This document shows, one piece after another, positions 30,651-40,714 of a DNA stretch of 64,000 bases. The notes beneath the pieces are model-generated. The model was not told where the DNA came from and did no database searches. It saw only the letters and a program-made list of their open reading frames with translations. Position 1 is the stretch's first letter. The number at the start of each line of letters is the position of its first letter. The position numbers were made by a program, and so were the translations under genes. This stretch comes from Burkholderiales bacterium. Its GTDB lineage: Bacteria; Pseudomonadota; Gammaproteobacteria; Burkholderiales; Casimicrobiaceae. Location: the NCBI GenBank assembly GCA_031260355.1, contig JAIRJZ010000079.1, forward strand, positions 1-64,000. The letters are read 5' to 3'.

Positions 30651-32792
30651 ATGAACACTCCCATCAAGAAATCCATCGCCTACGGCAGCCATACGCTGAC
30701 CCTGGAAACCGGCGAAATCGCCCGTCAAGCGACCGGCGCTGTCATGGTCAACCTTGGCGAAACCGTTGTTCTGGTCGCCGTCGTTGCCGCCAAATCGGCC
30801 AAATCCGGGCAGGATTTTTTCCCGCTGACCGTCGATTACCAGGAAAAAACCTACGCTGCCGGTAAAATCCCCGGCGGTTTTTTCAAGCGCGAAGGCCGCC
30901 CGTCTGAAAAAGAAATCCTGACCTGCCGGTTGATCGATCGCCCGATCCGTCCGCTTTTCCCGGACGGTTTCTACAACGAAGTGCAAATCGTCGCCACCGT
31001 GATGTCGGTCAACCCCGAAGTCGATCCCGACATTCCGGCGATGATCGGCGCTTCGGCGGCGCTGGCGATTGCCGGCATCCCGTTCAACGGCCCGATCGGC
31101 GCCGCCCGCGTCGGCTACATCAACGGCCAGTATGTGCTGAACCCCGACAAGAGCGATTTGCCGCAGTCGGCTCTCGATCTCGTCGTCGCCGGCACGGAAG
31201 CGGCGGTGCTGATGGTCGAATCGGAAGCCAAAGAACTCTCCGAAGATGTGATGCTGGGCGCCGTGATGTTTGGGCACCAGCAGCAGCAAGCGGTGATCGA
31301 CATGATTCATGAACTCGTCGAAGAAGCCGGCAAACCGCTGTGGGATTGGCAAGCCCCGGCGAAAAACCAGCCGCTGATCGACAAAATTACCGCTTGCGCC
31401 GAAGCCGATTTGCGCGAAGCCTATGGGCTTCGCTCGAAATCGCAACGGTCGCAGCGGCTGTCCGATATCGCCGCCAAAGCTCAGACCGAATGCGGCGGCG
31501 ATGACGATGCGTCTCTTTCCGCGCACATCGCGCAAATCCTGTTCGATCTGGAGTCCAAGATCGTTCGCAGCCAGATTCTGGCCGGCGAACCGCGTATCGA
31601 CGGTCGCGACACCCGCACCGTGCGGCCGATCGTCATTCGTACCGGCGTACTGCCGCGCACCCACGGTTCGGCGCTCTTTACCCGCGGCGAGACGCAAGCG
31701 CTGGTCGTCGCCACACTCGGCACGGCGCGCGACGAGCAAATCATCGACGCGCTGCAAGGCGAATACCGCGACCGCTTCATGCTGCATTACAACATGCCTC
31801 CTTACGCTACCGGCGAAACCGGTCGCGTCGGCTCGCCGAAGCGCCGCGAAATCGGCCATGGCCGTCTCGCCAAGCGCGCGTTGATCAACGTATTGCCGTC
31901 GGCGGATGATTTTTCATATTCGATGCGCGTCGTTTCCGAAATCACCGAATCGAACGGTTCATCGTCGATGGCGTCGGTGTGCGGTGGCAGCCTCGCGCTG
32001 ATGGATGCCGGTGTGCCGACTTCGGCGCCCGTCGCCGGTATCGCGATGGGGCTGATCAAGGATGGCGGCCGCTTCGCTGTGCTGACCGACATTCTCGGCG
32101 ACGAAGATCACTTGGGCGATATGGACTTCAAGGTTGCCGGCACGACCACCGGCATTACCGCGCTGCAAATGGACATCAAGATTCAAGGGATTACCAAAGA
32201 CATCATGGCGGTGGCGCTGTCACAAGCGCGCGAAGGCCGGATGCACATCCTCGAACTGATGCAGCAGGCGTTGCCGCATTCGCGCACTGAAATTTCGCAG
32301 CACGCGCCGCGCATGATGACGTTCAAAATCAACCCGGAAAAAATCCGCGACGTGATCGGCAAAGGCGGCTCCGTCATCCGCGCGCTGACCGAAGAAACCG
32401 GCACGGTGATCGATATCACCGACGACGGCATGGTGACCATCTCGTCGGTCAACGCCGAAGCCTGCAACCTCGCCCGGAAACGGATCGAGGAAATCACCGC
32501 CGAAGTCGAAATCGGCAAGGTTTACGAGGGTACCGTTCTGCGTCTGCTCGATTTCGGCGCCATCGTTCAGGTGCTGCCCGGCCGCGACGGTTTGCTGCAC
32601 ATCTCGCAGATTGCCAAAGAGCGTGTCAACCAGGTTTCCGATTATCTGAAGGAAGGCCAGGCCGTCCGCGTCAAAGTGCTCGAAGCCGACGAAAAAGGCA
32701 AGATTCGTTTGTCGATGAAAGCTGCCTTCGAAAGCGAAGCCGCGCCGGAAGCCGCACCGGAATCAAGCGTAAGCGAAACGCCGGAAAACTGA
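30651..32792 (+). CDS. pnp: Polyribonucleotide nucleotidyltransferase
   Basis: Phosphorolytic 3'-5' exoribonuclease and degradosome component. The 713-residue protein has two RNase PH domains (first from '[19 protein letters not shown]'; second with '[19 protein letters not shown]' and '[17 protein letters not shown]'), a KH domain at about 555-615 ('[18 protein letters not shown]') and an S1 domain at about 620-695 ('[20 protein letters not shown]'). The length fits the family. It is probably co-transcribed with rpsO. Confidence 0.97.
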   Translation: MNTPIKKSIAYGSHTLTLETGEIARQATGAVMVNLGETVVLVAVVAAKSAKSGQDFFPLTVDYQEKTYAAGKIPGGFFKREGRPSEKEILTCRLIDRPIRPLFPDGFYNEVQIVATVMSVNPEVDPDIPAMIGASAALAIAGIPFNGPIGAARVGYINGQYVLNPDKSDLPQSALDLVVAGTEAAVLMVESEAKELSEDVMLGAVMFGHQQQQAVIDMIHELVEEAGKPLWDWQAPAKNQPLIDKITACAEADLREAYGLRSKSQRSQRLSDIAAKAQTECGGDDDASLSAHIAQILFDLESKIVRSQILAGEPRIDGRDTRTVRPIVIRTGVLPRTHGSALFTRGETQALVVATLGTARDEQIIDALQGEYRDRFMLHYNMPPYATGETGRVGSPKRREIGHGRLAKRALINVLPSADDFSYSMRVVSEITESNGSSSMASVCGGSLALMDAGVPTSAPVAGIAMGLIKDGGRFAVLTDILGDEDHLGDMDFKVAGTTTGITALQMDIKIQGITKDIMAVALSQAREGRMHILELMQQALPHSRTEISQHAPRMMTFKINPEKIRDVIGKGGSVIRALTEETGTVIDITDDGMVTISSVNAEACNLARKRIEEITAEVEIGKVYEGTVLRLLDFGAIVQVLPGRDGLLHISQIAKERVNQVSDYLKEGQAVRVKVLEADEKGKIRLSMKAAFESEAAPEAAPESSVSETPEN

Positions 32793-32805
32793 TGTTCACT
32801 CTGCC

Positions 32806-32843
32806 CTCCCTCCCCTTGAAGGGGAGGGCCTGGGTGGGGATGG
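32806..32843. repeat. R3 short hairpin repeat (CCCTCCCC/GGGGAGGG), copy 1
   Basis: CCCTCCCCTTGAAGGGGAGGG follows the pnp stop. Similar inverted repeats occur at 40571-40605, 44238-44279, 52371-52413 and 60611-60644. This is a widespread type of proteobacterial intergenic hairpin. Confidence 0.7.
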
Positions 32844-32918
32844 GTTTACTCGGGGCGTACGCTTAAACCTCTGTAAAACACTACGCCAAAGCCCTTTTTT
32901 ACTCGGAGAAATACTGCC

Positions 32919-33614
32919 GTGGAAATCGGACTCAACGCCGTCTTCATCACCGCTCTTCTGCAAATCATCGCCATCGACATCCTGCTCGGCGGCGATAACG
33001 CCATCGTGATTGCGCTGGCCTGCCGCCGTCTTCCTCCCAAGCAGCGCCGACTCGGTATTTTCTGGGGGGTGTTCGGTGCCGTGGCATTACGCATCGTTCT
33101 GATTTTCTTCGCGCTGCAATTGTTGGCGATACCTTTTCTGAAAATCATCGGCGGCTTGTTGCTGTTCTGGATCGGTATCAAACTGATCCTGCCCGATGAT
33201 GATCGCCATTCCGAAGCCACCATCTCCGGCAGTACGCGCCTCTTCGGCGCCATCAAAACCATCGTGATTGCCGACGCGGTCATGAGCCTCGACAACGTGA
33301 TTGCCGTTTCCGCTGCCGCACAAGGACATCTTCCGCTGGCCGTCTTCGGCATCATGATCAGCATACCGATCGTTGTCTGGGGTAGCCGCTTCGTGCTGTG
33401 GCTGCTTGACCGTTTTCCGCTCGTCATCCTGTTCGGCGGCGCGCTGCTCGGCTGGATTGGCGGCGGAATGCTGGTAGGCGATGTCGCGCTGCAACCCTTT
33501 ACCTCCGATTGGCCGACCTACAGCAAGTACTTCGCCGCCCTCGTCGGCGCACTTTTCGTGCTGGCCATCGGCAAATGGATTGCCCGCCGGAAAACGCCTC
33601 CTTCCGCGGCTTGA
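32919..33614 (+). CDS. TerC/YjbE-family integral membrane protein, probable Mn2+ exporter
   Basis: 231 residues with seven or eight membrane segments. The TerC-family acidic intramembrane motifs are present: 'IDILLGGDNAIVIALA' near residue 20 and 'DAVMSLDNVIAVSAAA' near 120. YjbE/YkoY-type members export manganese and are often under yybP-ykoY riboswitches; I looked for that riboswitch in the 126-bp leader and did not find it. The start is GTG with GGAG about 11 nt upstream. Substrate is inferred from family. Confidence 0.88.
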   Translation: MEIGLNAVFITALLQIIAIDILLGGDNAIVIALACRRLPPKQRRLGIFWGVFGAVALRIVLIFFALQLLAIPFLKIIGGLLLFWIGIKLILPDDDRHSEATISGSTRLFGAIKTIVIADAVMSLDNVIAVSAAAQGHLPLAVFGIMISIPIVVWGSRFVLWLLDRFPLVILFGGALLGWIGGGMLVGDVALQPFTSDWPTYSKYFAALVGALFVLAIGKWIARRKTPPSAA

Positions 33615-33642
33615 TGGCTACGAAAGCGAAAAGCGCCGCCGC

Positions 33643-36600
33643 TCAAAACATGATCGAATAGCGCGCGCCGACTGTACTGTCGTCAACGCCAAAGCGGGTC
33701 ACCATCGACCACTTCTGCGACAAGCGCCAGGTCAGCCGGATGGCGTCCTGCAAGCCGTTGATACTTTTCTCGAGTCCGATGGAGAGGTTTTTGTTCAGCC
33801 GCTTGCTGACGGTAATGATTTGCGTCGTCGTGCCGTCTTCCATTTGTCCGGCGGCCACGTTGATTTCATCGATCACGCCGCCGAACAACGTATCGGTCAA
33901 GGTTTCACCGCCGCCTCCGGCCAACATGCTGTTCAGCAACTGAAACAGGATCGCGGCGTCGCCCTTGTCCATGTTCTCGGTACCGTGATCGAACAACAGC
34001 CACGACAGCGTTTCGTTGGTCGGCATCGATGGATTCGAATAAAGCGCCACGTTGGGCTGCATCGCGGTTCCCTTGACGGCGACGCCGGCGTCGACCGAAG
34101 AGCCTTCGCGAATCGCCAGAATATCGAGCGTCGGATTGTCGAGCGGCCCCAAAAACGAAACGATGCCGCGACGGATTTCAAGCCGCTGCCCGTAAGCACG
34201 ATAAACGCCTTCTACTGTGCGTACGTTGCCGAAAGCCGTCAACGCCTGATTGGGACGGGCGCGCAGCTTCAACGTTCCCGCCAGCCTGGTGTCGATGCCG
34301 TAACCGCGAAGACGGAAGTTGTCGCCGAGATCGACATCGAATTGCACATTCGCCAGTCCGATACTCGATTCCTGCGACAGCTCCTGTTCACCGACCACCA
34401 CCACATCATCGGACAGACTCGGCACATCGCTGTCGCGGTACTGGATACTGCCGTAATTGGTTTTGAGGTTGCCGAGTAGCGAAATGCCTTGTTCGTCGTA
34501 ACCCAGGTCGGCGTTGCCGGTGACGACCAACACCATATCGGGTCGCCGGATCAAGCGCAGGCGATCCGCCTTGATCGCCAGTTGGGCGCGCGGCTTTCCT
34601 TCCTGCAAATCGATGTTGCCGGTCATCGTCATCTCGCCGCGGCCGCCCTTGAACCCGAAACGCTCGACCGCGATTCTTTGCTCGTGCAGCGCCAGCCGCA
34701 CTTCACCGCCGTCCAGTACGATGCCGGTTTCCGCGTCGTGTACGGAAAGATTGTCGCCCGTCAGCGCGCCGCGATACACAGGCTGGCGCCATGTCCCGCT
34801 GTGTTGTGCGTCCAGACGAACGCGTCCGGTCAATTGAATGTTGCCGGCAATCAGCGTCGCCGCTTTTGACAGATCGGGAATGTCTCCCTGCACCCGTAGC
34901 GTGAACGGCCGGTCGTTCACTGCCGTTCCCTCCGGCACCGTCAACGCCGTTTCTCCTTCGACACCGATTTTTCCGTAACGATGGCTCTCGGCGATGCCGT
35001 GAAGCGCCAGCCGCGCATTTTTGATTTCCGCCCGCATTCCGAGTTGCGACAAAGACAGCGGCTGCCAAGTGGCGCGCGAGGTCATTCGCAGTTGCGCGTC
35101 ACCGCGTTCGCGGCGAATATCGAGATAACCCTGCAATGCCGAAAACGATTCGCCCTCTTGCGAAAAAGACCAATCTCCGGACAACACCAAATCGCCGCGC
35201 ACCGTCGCCGCGGTTTCTTTGCTTGCCAAGGTCAGCCATTGCGCCATATCGATATTCTCGATGGTGCCTTCGCCGCGCCAACGCGCCGGCTGCCATGTCA
35301 TGCTTTTCAATCGCACGCGGCTGTCGTTGCCGGTCAACACGCCCGGCCCGGCGCTGACCTTGACGTGACCATTCGTCGCGTCCACGGTAATCGGCAATGG
35401 TGCCATCAACCGCACCGGCACCCGGCTCTCCGCTTCAAAGCGCGACAACGAACCGTGCCAGCGTGCCGCCGAGGCCGCCGTTGTCATATCCCAGTTTCCC
35501 TGTATGACCGCCGTGACATCGACCGGCTGCGCTGCCACGTCTCCCTTTGCCGTCAGCGTTGCCTGATGCTTGGCCGGCGTACCGTCCAACACCAGCGTCG
35601 CTGTCTGCCACAACGTATCGGCAACGTTGATGTTTTCAGCATCGGCGCGAACCGTGAACGGCAAAACGTTCAACGGCGATTCCGCGTTCCATTGCGTGTC
35701 CACCGTAAACCGCGTTTGTTGCGCCCGCGCATCACCGGCTCGCAACCCCGTCACCAAACCTTGTGCATGCAACGCCAGTTGCGAGAAGCTTCCGCGCAAC
35801 TCGCCGGTTGCCTGCATCTGACCGCCCAGTTCATTCCCCCACTGCGCCAAGTCGGGAACATCCGCTTTGAAGCGCAGCACATCGTCCGCCGCGCCCAGCG
35901 CGCCGTCGATTGCAAGCCGTGTCGCGCCCAGTTGCAGCCATCCCCGTGCTTGCTGGAGATGGTCGTCCGCCCACTGTACTTCGCCCTCACCAACCATCGT
36001 CTGCGTCGATGGCAGTTTCAAATGGGAACTCGGGTGCAAAGCATAGCTCGCACGAAGATCAATGGTCGGTGTCAAGATCGCGCCAAGATCGAAATCTCCG
36101 ACGATCCGGCCTGCCGGTCCGCCGAACGCTTCCGGGTTCACGTTATCGAACGTGCCCTGCGCCGTCAGCGCTTGCGTGTTCAGTTCGTATTGTCCGTTGA
36201 ACTTCGCCACCGCGCCCCGATAGTTCACTTGCGCGTCTTTCACCGCCAACCGTTGCTGCGTCTCGGGATCGATCCACGCCAACCCTGACTTTGCCGCGAC
36301 CTGATACAGCGCGTCCGATACATCAAGCGTCACTTCCGGCGCGAGATACGGTCCCTGCAACCAAATTTCGCCGCTCGTTTTGCTTTTCGGCGCTTCGCCG
36401 ACAAGCGCCGCCGCATTCACCCCACTCAACACCAGACGCGCCCGCAATTGGTCCTCGCGCAACCAGCCCTGTCCTTCCACCCGAGCGCCACCGAGCGCCG
36501 TCAGATGAAGTCCATAGAAAACGATCTGGTCTTCCTGCACTTCAAATTCGCCGAGCAGCGTCTCGACCGGAAGGCGGTGGCGATCCACCAACCCCGCCAT

Positions 36601-37545
36601 CGCATTGCTGATTTTCAGTTCGCCGCGCGCCAGTTTTCCAGGCAACGGTTTCAGATCCAGCGCGACATTGAGTTTTGCCTCCGGCAAGCCGGGGGAAATT
36701 TTTGCCGGATTCAGGTCGGTCGTCCGCAACGTGATTTCGTGAAACATCGAATACACATAGGGCGCAAAGAGGTCGAAGCGGCCGTCGCTTTCGACGTTCA
36801 TGTGTTCGCCGAAAACCTGTCCGCTCAGATGAAAATCGCGCAAGCTGCCGTCGATGTTCAGATCAAAACCGACCTGCTGCTCTTCAAACGCGCCTCGGTA
36901 TGAAATCACGCCGCCGACATTGAACGGCGCCGTTCCGTCAACACCAAGCGCTCCTTTGAATACCCCGCGCGCCGAATCCAGATGGTGGAGACTGATCATG
37001 TGCCAGTCGCCGGTGCTTTTCAGCGACAACGCGACCGTATCGAGTTGTATCTCATCCCAGGTCAGATGTTGCACCGTCAACGTATCGACGTTGATCGCCA
37101 GCGGCAGTTTCAGCGATTCCGGCGGCGGTGACGGCGCCTTCGGCGCGGCCTCGGGCGGTAATGGTTGGGAAGCAACCACCAGCGTTCCCACTTCAAGCAT
37201 CGAAATCGACAATTCGCGATGTTTCAGGTTGCGCCACAGCGCGGTTCGTAAATTCCATTGCCAGTGCGCATGATCAAGTGTCAGATGCACCGTCGCATCG
37301 TCGTACACCAGATCGCGAATGGTCACTTCGTCGAGCAAATTTCCTTCCAGCGCCTGCAGCGACACGATGCCGGTTTTGTTCACCTGCGCGATCAGCCAGA
37401 TGCGCCCCTTTTCCGATTGCAGCAACGCTACCGTCGTTCCGATAGTTGCGATCAATAACACGACCAGCGTCAGCGCCGTGTACAGCGTGTAGCGCAGCCA
37501 GCGCGTCCATCGGCGTCGGGGTTGAGGCGTCGTGTTCGTCATCAT
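33643..37545 (-). CDS. tamB: Translocation and assembly module inner-membrane component TamB
   Basis: A 1300-residue AsmA-like protein that spans the periplasm from the inner membrane and works with TamA in outer-membrane protein insertion and phospholipid transport. One N-terminal membrane helix (about 15-38) is followed by a very long beta-rich taco-like groove and the C-terminal DUF490/TamB domain ('NPTLDILAIREG', 'GVAVKGTAMQPNVALYSNP', 'LSWLLFDHG', ending in a beta-barrel-like 'TRFGVDDSTVGARYSIMF'). It follows tamA with a 6-bp gap and has two tandem ATGs at the start. Confidence 0.95.
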   Translation of the reverse strand: MMTNTTPQPRRRWTRWLRYTLYTALTLVVLLIATIGTTVALLQSEKGRIWLIAQVNKTGIVSLQALEGNLLDEVTIRDLVYDDATVHLTLDHAHWQWNLRTALWRNLKHRELSISMLEVGTLVVASQPLPPEAAPKAPSPPPESLKLPLAINVDTLTVQHLTWDEIQLDTVALSLKSTGDWHMISLHHLDSARGVFKGALGVDGTAPFNVGGVISYRGAFEEQQVGFDLNIDGSLRDFHLSGQVFGEHMNVESDGRFDLFAPYVYSMFHEITLRTTDLNPAKISPGLPEAKLNVALDLKPLPGKLARGELKISNAMAGLVDRHRLPVETLLGEFEVQEDQIVFYGLHLTALGGARVEGQGWLREDQLRARLVLSGVNAAALVGEAPKSKTSGEIWLQGPYLAPEVTLDVSDALYQVAAKSGLAWIDPETQQRLAVKDAQVNYRGAVAKFNGQYELNTQALTAQGTFDNVNPEAFGGPAGRIVGDFDLGAILTPTIDLRASYALHPSSHLKLPSTQTMVGEGEVQWADDHLQQARGWLQLGATRLAIDGALGAADDVLRFKADVPDLAQWGNELGGQMQATGELRGSFSQLALHAQGLVTGLRAGDARAQQTRFTVDTQWNAESPLNVLPFTVRADAENINVADTLWQTATLVLDGTPAKHQATLTAKGDVAAQPVDVTAVIQGNWDMTTAASAARWHGSLSRFEAESRVPVRLMAPLPITVDATNGHVKVSAGPGVLTGNDSRVRLKSMTWQPARWRGEGTIENIDMAQWLTLASKETAATVRGDLVLSGDWSFSQEGESFSALQGYLDIRRERGDAQLRMTSRATWQPLSLSQLGMRAEIKNARLALHGIAESHRYGKIGVEGETALTVPEGTAVNDRPFTLRVQGDIPDLSKAATLIAGNIQLTGRVRLDAQHSGTWRQPVYRGALTGDNLSVHDAETGIVLDGGEVRLALHEQRIAVERFGFKGGRGEMTMTGNIDLQEGKPRAQLAIKADRLRLIRRPDMVLVVTGNADLGYDEQGISLLGNLKTNYGSIQYRDSDVPSLSDDVVVVGEQELSQESSIGLANVQFDVDLGDNFRLRGYGIDTRLAGTLKLRARPNQALTAFGNVRTVEGVYRAYGQRLEIRRGIVSFLGPLDNPTLDILAIREGSSVDAGVAVKGTAMQPNVALYSNPSMPTNETLSWLLFDHGTENMDKGDAAILFQLLNSMLAGGGGETLTDTLFGGVIDEINVAAGQMEDGTTTQIITVSKRLNKNLSIGLEKSINGLQDAIRLTWRLSQKWSMVTRFGVDDSTVGARYSIMF

Positions 37546-37551
37546 CGCACC

Positions 37552-39444
37552 TCAAAACGACAGGCCGAGGCTGAAATAAAACCGCCACGACTGATCGTCG
37601 ATCCCGTAAGCCAAGTCGGCGCCCAGCATACCGACCGGACTGAGCCAACGCGCGCCGGTGCCGACGCCGGTCTTGCCGCGCCAATCGCCCCAGCGGTCCG
37701 CCGCATCGCCGTAATCGACAAACATCACGGCGCGCCAATCCCTGTACACCGTGTGCTGGTATTCGAGCGAGCCGGTTGCCAGCACCCGGCCTGGCCATGT
37801 TGTCGTTCGGTGGATAACGCCCAATGAGTGATAGTTGTAGCCGCGCACGCTGTTGCTGCCGCCGGCGCGGAACAGATAATCGGTCGGCACTTTTTCCGGA
37901 TGAGGGGTGAACGTTTGCCCGAGTTCCAGGCGCGCCAGTGCCACATGCCGGTCGCCGACCGGCCAGTACTGTACGCCGCGACCGTGCAAACGGATGAAGC
38001 TCTCGTCGGTCAGCAAACCCTTGAGCGCAACACTGCCTTCCAACTGAACGATGTTGCCGCTCCGCGGGTTGCGCTGCGTTCTTACATCATGCCGGACCCA
38101 CCGGTAACTGAACGGCAACGCCTTCAATTCATCCTCAGTGCCGTAATTGTCCCGCCGGTTTTCACGCACGAATTCGACACTCATCATCCGCTCGACCTTG
38201 TCTTCGCTTTTCGCGCGCGAGACGCCCAACCTGCCGGCGCGTGAACGGATACCCTGAAGATCGCTGTCGTTATAGGCCGCATAAACCCGGTGCCCATGAC
38301 CGCTGCGGTGCTTGGGAAAACTCAGCCCCACTTCCGCCTGTTGTTTGTTCTTGCTCAAATCCAGCAAGCTGTCGAATATCCAGCCGCGGTTCAGAACGTT
38401 GTTATACGCGTATCTGGTCTGCAGGCGCGGCCCGTAGTTGGTGCTGTAGCCAAGACCCAGATCGAGTTTGTTGTGCGGCAGCTCCTGTACGGTAATCACG
38501 ACCGGCGCCACGTACGGCGCCTCGTCGCTCGGCTGCGCTTCGACCACCACGCCGCTGAAATACGACAGCCCTTGCAATCCGCTTTGCAAATCCAGCAAAT
38601 CGCGCCGCCGGTATGCCGCTCCCGGCTCAAGACGGATTTGATCGCGTACCACTTTTTCGGGATAACGCTCCAGTCCGATGATCGACACCTCGCCGAATAC
38701 ATAAGACGGCCCGCTGGCAATGTCCAGCGTTAATGTCGCTTGATGCGTCTTGAGATCGACCTCCGCTTTGCTGCCGACGATCGTTGCCGTGGCGTAACGA
38801 CGCGAGACGATGTAATCCAGCACGCGGCGCTTGCTGTCATCCCATGCCGCCTGATCGAACGGTTCCCCTTCCGGCAAACGCCACAACCAGCGTCCCAGCG
38901 CGCGTTGAAACTGCGCCATCGCCGCTTCGTCCTGCTCGATCGCGCCGGTGACGCGAACATTGACCTTCGCTACCATCACCTGCGGCCCCGGTACAACTTT
39001 GAGATGCACGACGGCGCTGTTGTCGTCTTGCGTCAACCGCGTCTCTGTTTGTGCCTCAAAGTAGCCCTGCGTTTTCAGCAGCGACTGAACGTTCTGCGGC
39101 GTCCGCTCTACCAGCAACAAAAAATCTTCCCCGGAAAGGTCCTTGCGCTTCTGCATCCGGTAAAGGTCGAGGTATTTTTCGAGGAAATTCTTGACCGCGC
39201 CGGGCGCGTCCATATTGATCCGGTACCCGCCCATCGCCGAAACCGCGCGCTCATCAACTTCCGTTTCATCACTGTCACGGTTGTCGATGACATTGCTCTC
39301 TATCGTTGCTACCGGCGGCACATCGTTTTCCTCAGCCGACGACAACGCCTGTCCCCAAACCGCCGACATCGCGAATCCCCCGACGAGCAAAACGCCGATA
39401 TTCCGTCGAATGCCTTTTACGGCAGGAACCCTATCGAGAATCAT
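37552..39444 (-). CDS. tamA: Translocation and assembly module outer-membrane protein TamA
   Basis: A 630-residue Omp85/BamA-family barrel. ATG 39444 is used because it begins a signal peptide (ILDRVPAVKGIRR, then a hydrophobic core) and has GGTGG seven bases upstream; the frame stays open 22 codons further. POTRA-like domains fill about 80-280 ('GYRINMDAPGAVKNFLEKYL', 'YVFGEVSIIGLERY'), and a barrel with the loop-6 motif 'VRGYNY' (about 530) completes it, ending in the aromatic-terminated strand 'FYFSLGLSF' expected of outer-membrane proteins. Partner of the adjacent tamB. Confidence 0.94.
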   Translation of the reverse strand: MILDRVPAVKGIRRNIGVLLVGGFAMSAVWGQALSSAEENDVPPVATIESNVIDNRDSDETEVDERAVSAMGGYRINMDAPGAVKNFLEKYLDLYRMQKRKDLSGEDFLLLVERTPQNVQSLLKTQGYFEAQTETRLTQDDNSAVVHLKVVPGPQVMVAKVNVRVTGAIEQDEAAMAQFQRALGRWLWRLPEGEPFDQAAWDDSKRRVLDYIVSRRYATATIVGSKAEVDLKTHQATLTLDIASGPSYVFGEVSIIGLERYPEKVVRDQIRLEPGAAYRRRDLLDLQSGLQGLSYFSGVVVEAQPSDEAPYVAPVVITVQELPHNKLDLGLGYSTNYGPRLQTRYAYNNVLNRGWIFDSLLDLSKNKQQAEVGLSFPKHRSGHGHRVYAAYNDSDLQGIRSRAGRLGVSRAKSEDKVERMMSVEFVRENRRDNYGTEDELKALPFSYRWVRHDVRTQRNPRSGNIVQLEGSVALKGLLTDESFIRLHGRGVQYWPVGDRHVALARLELGQTFTPHPEKVPTDYLFRAGGSNSVRGYNYHSLGVIHRTTTWPGRVLATGSLEYQHTVYRDWRAVMFVDYGDAADRWGDWRGKTGVGTGARWLSPVGMLGADLAYGIDDQSWRFYFSLGLSF

Positions 39445-39497
39445 CGATTCGCCACCAAAAACATCGTCCCTCTGACAAGCCGCGTCCGCCCGAAAAT

Positions 39498-40373
39498 CTA
39501 GCCACGGCACACGCTGGCGTTCACCACCAACAACTCTCTTGGCTGATCGCCGCGTTTGCCCCTGAGCAAAACGCTTTGTCCGGCCACCAGCGGTTTCAGA
39601 ATGGCGGCGCTGACATCTTCGGCGCGGGTCAGTGCAATGCCGTTGGCGCTTTGCAGCGTGTCACCAGCGCGCAGGCCGAGCATCGCCGCGTGGCCGTTGT
39701 CGGCTCGCACAGTCAGGCCGCCGCCTTTGGCCTCCAGCAGGGCGTAAAATGTTTCCGGTTGCATCAAAGCACCTTGCAGCAGTTCCGTGTTGAGGCGAAC
39801 AACCCCGCCTTTGAAGTCGGGCGGTGCACAGGCACTGTTCGCGGAAGAGACGGTGGAAGGTGCCGAAGCCGTCTTGCCGCTCGCCGCCGCAGATTTGTCC
39901 TCGCGTTCCGCCCGCAACACCACCCGCCGCTCGGTACCCGATGGTTCGCGCAAGGTAATGGCATTCGCCTCAATCCGAACCAGCGTCGCCTGTCCAACGA
40001 CCTCATCGCCAACCCGGGCGATGTACACCCCCTGCCCGACCCGGAACACGGCATAGCCCTGTCCCTCGTTTTCCGCGATCAGTCCCAGCAAACGCAGTTC
40101 GCCGTCGAGAACAATATTGTCTGTTTTTCCTGTCGGCGCCATCGGCGCGCTGCCAAACAGCGGTGTCGCGCGCAACACGGCGGCCGGCGATTCGACGGGT
40201 ACCGGCGTGATGTGAACGGGTTTCGGCCCCCAGGCGTACCACGCCCAGTAAGCAATCGCCACCGCCAGCGCGACGGCGCCCAGCACCACCGCCAGCCCGT
40301 TCGCAAAAAGCTCCAGTCTTTCGCGGAGGCGGGTCACTCGGGAGGCTGGACGGGAGGGCGGCAAAGAGGTCAT
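39498..40373 (-). CDS. gspC: Type II secretion protein GspC-like with PDZ domain
   Basis: A 291-residue inner-membrane protein: cytoplasmic N-terminus, one membrane helix at about 26-48, a homology-region domain (about 70-140, 'LFGSAP', 'LDGELRLLGLIAENEGQGYAV' pattern cited by its ends LDGELRL and GYAVFRVG), a Ser/Ala linker and a C-terminal PDZ domain (about 190-285, 'HAAMLGLRAGDTLQSANGIAL'). GspC links the inner-membrane T2SS platform to the GspD secretin. No other gsp gene is in the window; it lies 53 bp upstream of tamA on the same strand. ATG 40373 is chosen over a TTG eight codons upstream. Confidence 0.85.
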   Translation of the reverse strand: MTSLPPSRPASRVTRLRERLELFANGLAVVLGAVALAVAIAYWAWYAWGPKPVHITPVPVESPAAVLRATPLFGSAPMAPTGKTDNIVLDGELRLLGLIAENEGQGYAVFRVGQGVYIARVGDEVVGQATLVRIEANAITLREPSGTERRVVLRAEREDKSAAASGKTASAPSTVSSANSACAPPDFKGGVVRLNTELLQGALMQPETFYALLEAKGGGLTVRADNGHAAMLGLRAGDTLQSANGIALTRAEDVSAAILKPLVAGQSVLLRGKRGDQPRELLVVNASVCRG

Positions 40374-40714
40374 GGGCTTAACAGCGGCGGCGGCCAAGAG
40401 TCAAAAAAAAGCAGGGCTGGAAAAGAATATCTGCATTGTACACATCCGGCGCGCCCCTCGCCCCACCATACCCCCGTGGAATGCCTCGGCACCCGCTATA
40501 ATGCCTCTTTATTTTTAGCGCATTTCCATTGGGTGCGTTTTCGGTTTCAGTGTTTGCGCTTTCGCGTCACCACACCCCTCTCTCCCCTTGCGGGAGAGGG
40601 AAGAAATTGCACTCTCGCGGAAACCATTGTGCCCGCACAGAAATGACCCTTGAACACGTTTTACCCCCTTGATCTCCGTTACACCGTGAATATCAACACC
40701 TTTCCGAGAAGCCG
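40374..40714. other. Intergenic region between gspC and map
   Basis: No gene is seen. It has a TATAAT at 40497-40502 that may be the map -10 (no clear -35) and an R3-type hairpin at 40571-40605 (CTCTCCCCTTGCGGGAGAGG). Confidence 0.5.

Noticed and set aside
32793-32918. yybP-ykoY manganese riboswitch before the YjbE/TerC gene
   Set aside because: Looked for because this family is often controlled by it, but the conserved elements are absent from the 126-bp leader.
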